Part shown: positions 1 to 9,700 of the stretch, in pieces
Position numbering within the stretch: the stretch's first letter is position 1
Layout: each line of letters starts with the position of its first letter
Assembly: GCF_902712915.1 (NCBI RefSeq)
Contig: NZ_CACTIA010000003.1
Coordinates: forward strand, 124,001 to 188,000
Source: Acidiphilium sp. C61
GTDB taxonomy: Bacteria > Pseudomonadota > Alphaproteobacteria > Acetobacterales > Acetobacteraceae
Direction of reading: 5' to 3'
DNA length: 64,000 nucleotides
Program-made: the position numbers and the translations under genes
The notes under the pieces: model-generated
Seen by the model: the letters and a program-made list of their open reading frames with translations, nothing else
Database searches by the model: none
What the model was told of the DNA's origin: nothing

Positions 1-145
1 CAAGTTCGTCATGCGCCTGCTTGAGTTGCGCCTGCCAATCAGCCCGCAAAGCAAGTGTCGCATGGCCGCTGCCGACCGTATGCTCCCAGAAATGCGGAAA
101 GTCTGTGGTGCGTCCGCTCAGGTCGCTTGAGAACATGGCCGTCAT
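1..145 (-). CDS. GH39-like glycoside hydrolase, N-terminal part (cut by window edge)
   Basis: Only the first 48 codons are present; the gene runs off the left edge. The peptide contains FPHFWEHTVGSGHATLALR followed by a DWQAQLKQAHDEL stretch. This matches the start of family-39 glycosidases (beta-xylosidase/alpha-iduronidase type), where a WxxxVGSGxxxxxLR segment opens the TIM barrel. The ATG at 145-143 overlaps the TGA of the GMC oxidoreductase (ATGA, 4 bp), so translation is probably coupled. With the SDR and GMC genes upstream it would form a three-gene sugar-oxidation/hydrolysis operon. Catalytic glutamates lie outside the window, so activity and substrate cannot be judged. Confidence 0.65.
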   Translation of the reverse strand, partial: MTAMFSSDLSGRTTDFPHFWEHTVGSGHATLALRADWQAQLKQAHDEL

Positions 146-1704
146 TTCAGTCTTTCCTTGATTCGGTCGGCGACACGAAGCGCGTTGGCGATGATTGTCA
201 GCGTCGGATTGACCGCCCCGATCGATGGAAAGAAGCTGGCATCCGCAATGTACAGGTTATCGAGTTGATGGGCCTTGCAGTCGAGGTCCAGCACCGAGTT
301 CGCGGGATCGGTCCCGAAGCGCGCCGTCCCTGCTTGATGCGCCGTGCCGCCGATCGGAATGTCATTGCCCAGATAAAGGCTGCGCTCCAGGAGTACTGGA
401 TGAGCGCCCGCGCTGCTCAATATCTGCTCGAGCTTTTTCTTGAGCCGATGATGAGCTTCCATATCACCTTCGGTGATGTCCAGAACGACACGCTCGCCAT
501 CGTAGCGAATGCGGTTTTCCGGCCGCGGAATATCCTCGCTCGACAACCAGAAATCCATCGAGTGGCGCGCCATCTCATCGAACGGCATCTTTGGCATCCA
601 TTCCAGCCAGCTCGGCAGCGCTTCGCCCCTGATTTGCGCGCCATGCGACGTGGCGCACATCTGTATTAACCCGAGCGGATATTCCCAGTCATCCGATCCG
701 AAGTAGAAATCGGAGATCGCGAGGGTTTTCTGGAATACCGTGTCGTTGGGTTCGCGCATCAGCGCCATCAGAATGGACTGATTGTGACGCATGTAGTTGC
801 GCCCGACCTGGCCGGAACCGTTGGCGAGGCCATCGGGATGATCGTCGTTCGCGGAGCGCAGCAGAAGCAGCGCCGAGGACAGCGCGCCGCACGCGACGAC
901 TACGATATCGGCCGAGTAGTGCTCTTCACTGCCATGGCGCGTCACCGCGACGTCTTTCACTTTGCTGCCCTTGGCGTCCGTTCCGAGCCTGGAGACATAC
1001 CCGTTGGTCAGCAACGTCAGGTTGGGGTGCAACTTAAGTGCCGGATCGACGCACATGACCTGCGCGTCCGCCTTGCCGTTCAGAAGACAGGGAAATCCAT
1101 CAAACGCGTCGCAGCGGATGCAGATGCTGGTCGGCGTGACTTTTCCATGCTCCTCATCAAGAAGAATACCAAGAGGGAGATGAAACGGGTGCAAGCCGCC
1201 TCTCGCCAGGCTGTCCTGTAGCGTTTGGATGCGCGGCTCGTGGGAAACCGGCGGATAGGGAAAGGGACCGCTTGAAGGGGGCTCGTTCGGATCTTCGCCG
1301 CGTTGGCCGTGAACGTGAAACAGCCGCTCGGCCTCGCCGTAATAGGGCTCGAACACCTCGTACTTTAGAGGCCATGCAGGAGAGACGCCGTCCTTGTGCT
1401 GGACTTCGCCGAAATCTCGCTCTCGCAGTCTGAAAAGCGCCGCGCCATAGACCTTTGAGTTGCCGCCGACATAATAATGCAGGCCGGGATGAAAAGTCTC
1501 GCCATTCTTGCCATACCACGTCTCATCAGCTTGATAGGCGCCATCGACGAACACCGTCTGCGAGTCCCAGTTCGCACGCGAACGCGGCAGATAATCGCCA
1601 CGCTCAATCAGCAAGATGCGTTTGCCGGTTGGCGCGAGGCGATACGCGACAGATGCGCCACCAGGGCCGCTTCCGATGATGATGACGTCGTAATGCTGCG
1701 TCAT
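142..1704 (-). CDS. GMC family FAD-dependent oxidoreductase
   Basis: Glucose-methanol-choline family flavoenzyme of about 520 aa, the usual size. The N-terminus has the FAD dinucleotide-binding motif VIIIGSGPGGASVAYRLA. The C-terminal GMC_oxred_C signature is intact: HQAGTARFGTDPANSVLD, then NLYIADASFFPS and NPTLTIIANALRVAD, which supply the active-site His/Asn region. Start: ATG at 1704 (MTQHYD); a TTG three codons upstream at 1713 overlaps the SDR stop and is an alternative. No signal peptide is visible, so it is probably cytoplasmic or escorted. It lies between an SDR dehydrogenase and a GH39 enzyme, which suggests oxidation of a sugar or sugar alcohol released by the glycosidase. The substrate is not deducible. 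Confidence 0.9.
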   Translation of the reverse strand: MTQHYDVIIIGSGPGGASVAYRLAPTGKRILLIERGDYLPRSRANWDSQTVFVDGAYQADETWYGKNGETFHPGLHYYVGGNSKVYGAALFRLRERDFGEVQHKDGVSPAWPLKYEVFEPYYGEAERLFHVHGQRGEDPNEPPSSGPFPYPPVSHEPRIQTLQDSLARGGLHPFHLPLGILLDEEHGKVTPTSICIRCDAFDGFPCLLNGKADAQVMCVDPALKLHPNLTLLTNGYVSRLGTDAKGSKVKDVAVTRHGSEEHYSADIVVVACGALSSALLLLRSANDDHPDGLANGSGQVGRNYMRHNQSILMALMREPNDTVFQKTLAISDFYFGSDDWEYPLGLIQMCATSHGAQIRGEALPSWLEWMPKMPFDEMARHSMDFWLSSEDIPRPENRIRYDGERVVLDITEGDMEAHHRLKKKLEQILSSAGAHPVLLERSLYLGNDIPIGGTAHQAGTARFGTDPANSVLDLDCKAHQLDNLYIADASFFPSIGAVNPTLTIIANALRVADRIKERLK

Positions 1705-1709
1705 CGTCT

Positions 1710-2519
1710 TCAACCGTTGGTCGAGAAGCCGGGGTAAAGCGTCATGCCCCCGTCAACGAAGAGTGTGGTGCCTACGACGTAGTCGGAATCGTCAGACGCC
1801 AGCCAAACGGCGGCGCGTGCGATATCTTCGGGCAGTCCGATCCTTCCATAGGGAATTAGCGTCAGCAGACTCTTGAGGGCCTCCGGCGTGTCCCAGGCGG
1901 AGGTATTGATTGGCGTCTGTATCGCGCCTGGTGCGATGCCGTTGACGCGGATGCGCTTGGGGGCAAGCTCCTGCGCCATGCTCTCCATCATCAATTTGAT
2001 GCCGCCCTTCGAGGTGGCGTAATTCGCGTGACCTGCCCACGGGATCACTTGGTGCACCGAACTCATGCAAATGATCTTACCGGCTGCGCGCGACACGGAT
2101 GGGACCACGCCGCGGCGCAGGAACTCGCGTATGGCCGCCCGCGCGCAGAGAAACTGGCCGGTCAAATTGACGCCAAGGACTTTGTTCCACTTTTCCAGGG
2201 TCATGTCAGAAAATGCAGAGTCGCGTTGCATACCGGCATTGTTGACGAGGATGTCGATCGTGCCAAATTCGCGTACGGCTCGGTCGAACATGTCGCCGAC
2301 CTCATCTTCATGCGAAACATCGGCCTTGTGTGTGATAGCGTTGCCGCCGAACTGCTTGATCTTGTCAACCACAGCGTTCGCGGCGGCGTCGCCCTCGACA
2401 TAATTCACCACTACATCGGCGCCCGCCTGGCCGAGAGCAATTGCGACGCCCTCGCCGATGCCGGAGTTGGCCCCGGTAACGAGCGCCTTCTGTTTGGCCA
2501 AGAGCTTGCGATCGGACAT
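1710..2519 (-). CDS. SDR family oxidoreductase (glucose 1-dehydrogenase-like)
   Basis: Classical short-chain dehydrogenase, 269 aa from the ATG at 2519 (MSDRKLLAKQKALVTG). The reading frame stays open 36 codons upstream, but that extension is Arg/Pro/Cys-rich and unlike the family. Visible motifs: cofactor loop TGANSGIGEG, NNAG, and catalytic Ser (MSSVHQ) with YATSK. The C-terminal PEDIARAAVWLASDDSDYVVG and DGGMTLYPG are typical of glucose 1-dehydrogenase/gluconate 5-dehydrogenase-like SDRs. NAD(P)-dependent and cytoplasmic. Its TGA overlaps or abuts the start of the GMC oxidoreductase, so the two are almost certainly co-transcribed. The exact sugar substrate is an inference from family resemblance. 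Confidence 0.9.
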   Translation of the reverse strand: MSDRKLLAKQKALVTGANSGIGEGVAIALGQAGADVVVNYVEGDAAANAVVDKIKQFGGNAITHKADVSHEDEVGDMFDRAVREFGTIDILVNNAGMQRDSAFSDMTLEKWNKVLGVNLTGQFLCARAAIREFLRRGVVPSVSRAAGKIICMSSVHQVIPWAGHANYATSKGGIKLMMESMAQELAPKRIRVNGIAPGAIQTPINTSAWDTPEALKSLLTLIPYGRIGLPEDIARAAVWLASDDSDYVVGTTLFVDGGMTLYPGFSTNG

Positions 2520-2584
2520 GGGGGTTCTTTCACAAATACCGCAAAAGGTCGGGCAACCCTTGCGAGAGGGTGGCGACCTCTTGA

Positions 2585-2737
2585 AGAGACAAGTTTGACG
2601 GTCCGGTGCTTGCCGGACTGGCCGCAACCTTTATCGGCGAAGCCGGCGGCAAACCCCAGGCCTTTCTTCAGTGGATCGGCCGCTCGTCTGAGGATGCCGG
2701 CGTTTGGGCGATCGCGGCAGGCTCGGAATCTACCTAG
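2585..2737 (+). pseudogene. Unidentified coding fragment
   Basis: A 50-codon open stretch with protein-like composition, containing PVLAGLAATFIGEAGGKPQ and ending AIAAGSEST before a TAG. It has no convincing start or ribosome site and sits between the SDR gene and an IS1380 remnant. It may be the 3' end of a gene destroyed by IS activity. I do not recognise the family. Confidence 0.2.
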
Positions 2738-2794
2738 TCGGCCCAAATGCCGCTGGTCGCACTCGTTGGCTCACCGCCGATTTCCGGAATACGC

Positions 2795-3110
2795 GTTCCT
2801 CTTGATCAAGGAGGGCAAAATCGGGGTCATGTGAACCCAGTATTCGTACTGCTCGATGAGGGCCGTCCGCCTCCAGCTTCACGGCCTAGCCCAATACTTG
2901 GCCAATTTCGTCCGCATCCCGGCGCTATCAGGTGAAATCACTCAGCGATCACCCGCGACGCTTGGGCAAACCGGCCAGAATCGAGCGAAGGTCATCGATC
3001 ACGCCGGCGACGCTACGCTGTCTTTCAGATGGCGGTTGCGGCGCCGCGCGACTTCGGCGGTATTCTGGTGTTGACTGGCGGCCTTCGACCAAAAGCCGGT
3101 GGCGCGGTGC
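2795..3110 (+). pseudogene. IS1380-family transposase, C-terminal remnant
   Basis: Pieces of the IS1380 transposase tail appear in order but in different frames. LLIKEGK (about 2808) is followed by AVRLQLHGLAQYLANFVR (about 2862-2915), which is the conserved VRLQLHALAYNLGNFLR block. Then comes YAVFQMAVAAPRDFGGIL with GLRPK (about 3014-3105). Stops and frameshifts separate the blocks. No N-terminal part or intact end was found. This accounts for most of the gene-free stretch before ndvB. Confidence 0.7.
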
Positions 3111-3466
3111 TGAGACAGATGGTTGTCCCGTCGTCACCGCCACCGACGTCGGGCGCACCGTGCCCGCCTTCAAACCCGCGCCGGGTTCAGACAATTCTGA
3201 CCAGGATCGAAGCCGGTGGCGCCGAGCGTATGGGGGTGCTGATTAATTGAGTATTTTCCGAGTCTTGTCTTACTCTTACGATCCCGCCGTAATCAGCTTA
3301 TCGCAACTCACTCTAATCCGATTGCTGTGACGAGCGAGAAACGACCATGGAACGGGAATTGCTGATGGGGTTCGGGACGCTATTGACGCCATTGCCACGG
3401 ACCACGTCAGGTCACCTTCCAAGTTTGCAAATTGTACATGATCCGTATGATATTTTCGTGTCCGTT

Positions 3467-3520
3467 GTGAGTAAGAAACGGCATGTCGTAATCATCGGCG
3501 CGGGCTTCGCGGGGCGGCTG
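3467..3520 (+). pseudogene. NDH-2-like flavoprotein, N-terminal scrap
   Basis: GTG-initiated peptide VSKKRHVVIIGAGFAG is the hallmark N-terminus of NAD(P)/FAD oxidoreductases such as type II NADH dehydrogenase. The resemblance ends right after the dinucleotide motif: the following residues (RLRTVEGRLLQL) do not continue the family and the frame stops at 3673. It is probably a truncated gene start. Confidence 0.35.
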
Positions 3521-3760
3521 CGCACTGTCGAGGGTCGGCTGTTGCAGCTGCGCTTCTCCGAGAAGTCCCTGGCGCCAAGCTGCGACGGCGCTGCACATGT
3601 CGATGTCGCCGGCGATCTGCCCGCCGCCGCTGAATGGCGTGCCGACCGGGACGCCGCCCGTCCCGCGCCGTAATCCGGCTTCTGCCCCGCCTGAGCAAAG
3701 GTCCTCCGCCCGGACCGTCCGGCCCATGCCTCTCGCGCCACTCTGCACCGGAAGGCATAA

Positions 3761-6700
3761 ATGAATCCGATCGTCGACCTTCGCCGCTACTCCTTCAAAC
3801 GGGGCAACCGCGCCCGGCAGGGCTCCGTCTGGAACGACGCCTCGCCGATCCGCGAGGAATTGTTCGGTGCCGAGCGGCTGGAACAGCACGCACGAAGCCT
3901 CGCTGCCGCCCAGCCCATCACCGCCCGGCCGCCTTCCGCCCCTTCGCTGCATACCCGCCTGAAGAGGAATGCCGGTGTGCTACTCGCCGCCTACCGGGCA
4001 ACGGCTGCCGATGTCGAGGCAGGCCGCACCGTGGTGCCGGCCGCCGAGTGGCTGCTAGACAATTATCATCTCGTTGAGGAACAGGTCCGGGAGATCCGTG
4101 ACGACCTCCCGCCTAGCTATTACCGGTTGCTGCCGAAGCTCGCCGAGGGGCCGTTCGCCGGCTACCCTCGCGTGCTCGGCCTCGCCTGGGCCTATGTCGC
4201 CCATACCGACAGCCATTTCGATCCCGAGATGTTGCGCTGCTTCATCGCGGCCTATCAGCAGGTCGAGCCGCTGACCATCGGCGAGCTGTGGGCTGTGGCC
4301 ATCACACTGCGCATCGTGCTCATCGAGAACCTGCGCCGGCTGGCCGACCAGATCACCGCCGGGCGTCGGGCGCGCCGAGAGGCCGACCTGCTCGCCGACC
4401 GGCTTCTCGTCTCGGGCGAAGCCCGGGCCGCGCTCGACGCCGACATCCTGATCCGCTCGCCGGAACCGCTGGACGAGGTCTTCGCCGCCCAGCTCGTCAA
4501 GCGGCTCAGGGACCGGGACCCGCGGATCACGCCGGCACTGGGATGGCTGGAGACACGACTGGGAGCCCAAGGCGCATCGGTCGAAGGTGTGGTGCAGCAT
4601 GCTCAGCAGCGGCTTGGCGCCTCCAACGTCAGCGTGCGCAACGTCATCACCAGCATGCGGCTGATCTCCGACATCGACTGGGCCGAGATGTTCGAGAGCG
4701 TCAGCCTGGTCGATGATCGGCTGCGGGCGGGGAGTGCCTTCGCCGCGATGGATTTTTCCACGCGCAACCTCTACCGGAGCGCGATCGAGCAACTCGCCCG
4801 CGGCTCCGTGGCATCCGAGCTCGACATCGCCGGGCGGGCGCTGCAGGCCGTTGCGTCGGTGAACGCCACAACGCAGGATGCGTCGACCGGGCCGGCCAGC
4901 GATCCCGGCTTTTATCTCATCGGCGATGGGCGGAGCGCATTCGAACGGACGATCCGTTTCCGCCCGCCCGCCCGGCTTCGCCTTAGCCGCCTCAGCATCC
5001 GGCTCGGCATAGGTGGATATATCGGCACGATCATCGCCGTTACGCTGGGCCTCATCGCGCTGTCACTCTGGGCACTCTCATCCGCCGGCCTTTCCAGCGG
5101 CTGGCTCGTTTTGTTCGCGGTCATTGGCTTCGTCTCGGCAAGCGAACTGGCGACCGCACTGGTCAACCGGGGCGTGGCATGGATGTTCAATGCCACCAGC
5201 CTGCCGGGCCTCGAACTCGCGGGCGGCGTCCCGACCTCCTTGCGCACTCTCGTCGCCGTGCCGACGCTGCTCACCAGCGAAGCCGACCTTCAGGAACAAG
5301 TCGAAAGGCTGGAAGTTCATTTCCTCTCCGGTGCCGGCGGCGATATCACTTTTGCCCTTCTGTCGGATGGCATGGACGCCGACTGCGAGGTCCTGCCGGA
5401 CGATGCGCCATTATTGGAGCTCGCCGTGCAAGGGATCGAGCAACTTAATCTGCGTCACGGCGCCGGCCCGGCCGGCAACCGCTTCCTCCTGCTGCACCGC
5501 CATCGCCTGTTTAATCCGGGCGAAGGAAAATGGATGGGATGGGAGCGCAAGCGCGGCAAGCTGCATGAGCTCAACCGCCTGCTGCGCGGCGCGGACGACA
5601 CCTCCTTCATGGCCGTTGGTGGCCGGCCTCCGGAGGTCCCGGTGGATGTGCGCTACGTGATTACGCTCGATGCCGACACCCGCCTACCGCGCGACGCCGC
5701 GCTCCGGCTCATCGGCAAGATGGCGCATCCGCTGAACCGGCCGAAATTCAACGCTGCCGAGCGGCGGGTGGTAAGCGGCTACGGGATCCTCCAACCGCGG
5801 GTGACGCCCTCGTTGCCAATCGGCCGCGAGGGCTCGTTCTATCAGCGGGTCATCTCCGGCGGCGGCGGCATGGACCCCTATGCGGCGGCTGTTTCCGACG
5901 TCTATCAGGACCTCTTCGGCGAAGGTTCCTACACCGGAAAAGGCATCTATGAGATCGATGCCTTCGAGGCATCGCTTGCCGGACGCATCCCCGACAACAC
6001 GCTGCTCAGCCACGATCTCTTCGAGGGCGTGTTTGCACGCGCTGGCCTTGCGTCGGATGTCGAGGTCGTCGAGGAATTCCCTTCGCGCTACGATGTCGTC
6101 GCCAAGCGGCAGCATCGCTGGATGCGCGGCGACTGGCAGTTGCTGCCGTGGATCGTGGGTGACGGTGCAGGATGGCGCGGCCTGACCACGGTCGGGCGCG
6201 GTAAGATGCTCGACAATCTGCGTCGCTCCGTGGCGGGGCCGCTTACATTGCTGGCACTGGGCTTATGCTGGCTGTTTCCCGTGCCGGCGGCACGGATCGG
6301 CACGCTTCTGGTCATCTCCACTGTCGCGGTTCCCTCCTTCCTGCCGATCCTCTTCAGCCTGCTTCCGGGCCGCCCCGACATACGCGTACGCAGCCACTTG
6401 GCCCGGCTGCGGTCCGATCTGTGGCTCGCCGCAGCCCAGACATTGCTGTCGCTCGTCTTTCTCGCCGATCAGGCATGGCGTGCGGGCGATGCCGCGATCC
6501 GCACGCTGCTGCGGCTGCTCGTGACGCGCCGCCATCTGCTCGAATGGACGACGGCCGCCAAATCCTCGGCAGCGCCGCGACTGGATCTCATCGGCTTCTA
6601 TCGGCAGATGTCGAGCGGCACGGTGCTCGGCCTGGTAATTACAGGGGGCGCGCTCACCCTCTCGCCATCCATCTGGCCGCTCATCCTGCCTTTCGCCTTG

Positions 6701-9700
6701 CTCTGGCTCGGCGCGCCCGCGATAGCGCAATGGGCGAGCCGTTCGCCAAAGGTGCCGCTGCGCCTCGCCGTCGGTGAACGGGAAGCACGCGACCTGCGGC
6801 TGATTGCCCGGCGCACCTGGCGCTTCTTCGAGACCTTCGTCACCCCGGCCGACAACATGCTGCCGCCGGACAATTTCCAGGAAGTGCCGAAGCCGGTGGT
6901 CGCGCGCCGCACCTCGCCGACCAATATCGGCCTCTATCTGCTCTCGGCCGTCGCCGCCCGCGACTTCGGCTGGGCCGGCACGATCGAGACCATCACGCGG
7001 CTGGAGGCGACCTTCGCCACGCTGAAGAGGCTGCGCCGCTTCCACGGGCACTTCCTCAACTGGTACGGCACGCAGGACCTCGCGGCATTGCCGCCCGCCT
7101 ACGTCTCGTCCGTCGACAGCGGCAATCTCGCCGGTCATCTCATCACGCTGGCCAATGCCTGCGAGGAGTGGCGGGATGTCCCCGTCGGCGCGAGTGCGCG
7201 CGCGGGCATCGCTGATGCTTTGGCCTTGGCCCGCGAGGCGATGGCCGGCCAGTCCGGTGCGGGCGGTTCGCAGGGGCAGGCGCTGACTGCGGCGCTGGAC
7301 GAGATCGACGTCCAACTGAACGGCGTGCAGACGCTGGAAGCGACGGCTCCGATTCTGAAACGGCTTACCGACAAGGCCACGAGGATCGTGCTGGAGACTA
7401 TTCCGGCGACGGGCGACGACGGAGTCACCGACATCGTCTATTGGACAAACGCGCTCGGTAAGGCGGTGAGCGAACATGAGCGCGACCGCCTCGAGCTTCT
7501 GGCAGTGCCTGCCGCTACACGGGATCGCCTGACCGCGCTGGCGGATATGGCACGGGCCATGGCCATGGAGATGGACTTCGCCTTCCTGCTCGATCCCGAG
7601 CGGAAGCTGCTCTCCATCGGCTATTCGCTCGCCGAGAACGGCCGCGATCCAAGCTGCTACGACCTTCTGGCGTCCGAAGCGCGCCTCGCCAGCCTGTTCG
7701 CCGTCGCCAAGGGCGATGCGCCAACCCGCCATTGGTTCCGACTCGGGCGGCTTGCGACGCCACTCGGCAACGCCTCGGCACTCATCTCCTGGTCGGGATC
7801 GATGTTCGAATACCTCATGCCGTCGCTGGTGATGCGAGCGCCGGCCAGCAGCGTGCTCGAACAGACCAACCGCCTGGTGGTCGAGCGCCAGCAATCCTAC
7901 GCGCGGTCTCTCGGCGTTCCGTGGGGCATGTCGGAATCCGCCTACAATGCGCGCGACATCGAATTCACCTATCAATACGCCAATTTCGGCGTGCCTGGCC
8001 TCGGCCTCAAGCGCGGCCTCTCGGAGAGCGTCGTCGTGGCGCCCTATGCGACCGGCCTTGCCAGCATGGTGAATCCCGAGCGCGCGCGACAGAACTATGC
8101 CCGTCTCGTCGAGCTGGGCGCGCAGGGCCGCTACGGCTTCTATGAAGCGCTCGACTTCACCCGTTCGCGGCTTCCGGAAGACGAGGACGTCGCCATCGTC
8201 CGCAGCTTCATGGCCCATCACCAGGGCATGACCATCGTCGCCATCGCCAACACGCTGCTGGGCGGCGAGATGCGCGCCCGATTCCATCGCGAGCCGATGA
8301 TCCGGGCGAGCGAGCTGCTGTTGCAGGAACGCTCGCCGCGCGACGTCGTCGTGGCCCGTCCCCGCGCCGAGGAAGTTCGGGCCGCCGCCGTCGATGCCCG
8401 CAGCGAGGGGGCGATGGTGCGCCGCCTGACCGCGCCCGCTCCCGGGGCGCCGATTACGCATCTGCTCTCCAATGGCAGCTACGCCGTCATGATGACCGCC
8501 GCCGGCAGCGGCTACAGCCGCTGGGGCGACATCGCGGTGACGCGCTGGCGCGAAGACGCCACGCGCGACGACTGGGGTTCCTTCATCTTCCTGCGCGACA
8601 TGCGGGGCGGCAGCATCTGGTCCGCCACCACGCAGCCGATGGCGGACGCTGCGGGTGAAAGCGACGTGGTGTTCGGCGAGGACCACGCCGAGTTCATCCG
8701 TCACGATGTCGGCCTGACCACGACGATGGATGTCATCGTCTCCGGCGAGCACAACGGCGAGGTTCGGCGCGTCTCGCTGACCAATAGCGGCCGGCGGACC
8801 CGCGAGATCGAGCTGACCTCCTATGCCGAGCTCGTCCTGACCACGCCGGCCGCCGACAATGCCCACCCGGCCTTCGCCAAGATGTTCGTCGAGACCGAGC
8901 ATCTGCCTGAGTTTGGTGCTCTCATCGCCACGCGGCGACGTCGGGCGCCGGGCGAACCGCAGATATGGGCCGCGCATTTCGCGGTGGTGGAAGGCGAGGT
9001 CGCCGCAAATCCGCAATACGAGACCGACCGCGCGCGTTTCATCGGACGTGGGCGCAGCATCGGCACGGCCGAGGCTATGTCGGGCGGCCGGCCGCTCTCG
9101 AACAGCGTGGGAACGGTGCTGGACCCAATCTTCTCGCTGCGTCAGAGCGTTCGAATCGAGCCGGGCAAGGTCGCGCGTGTGGCATTCTGGACCGTCGTCG
9201 CGTCGTCGCGGCCGGAACTGCTCGATCTGATCGATGCCCATCATGATCGCAACGCGTTCGACCGTGCTAAGACCCTGGCGTGGACACAGGCGCAGGTCCA
9301 GCTTCGACACCTCGACGTGGACGCAGAAGAAGCCGCCGACTTTCAGAGAATCGCCGCGCCGCTGCTCTATACCGACCGGCGCTTCAGGTCGCCGTCCGAG
9401 ACGATCACGCGCGGTGCCGGCCCGCAGTCTGGTCTGTGGCCGCACTCGATCTCTGGCGACCTGCCGATCGTGCTGCTTCGGATCGACGATGTCGAAGACA
9501 TGGCGCAGGTGCGCCAATTGCTGCACGCCCATGAATATTGGCGCATGAAGCGCCTCGCCGTGGACCTCGTTATTGTGAACGAGCGGGCTTCCTCCTATGT
9601 GCAGGACCTGCAGATCGCCATCGAGGCCGCGGTACGGACCAATCAGTCGCGTCCGCTGCTGGGCAAGGAACCGGCGCAGGGGTCCGTCTTTATGCTGCGC

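Noticed and set aside
3407..3952. 181-codon minus-strand frame upstream of ndvB
   Set aside because: It overlaps the ndvB start and has shadow-like composition. The only recognisable motif in the region is the plus-strand HVVIIGAGFAG.
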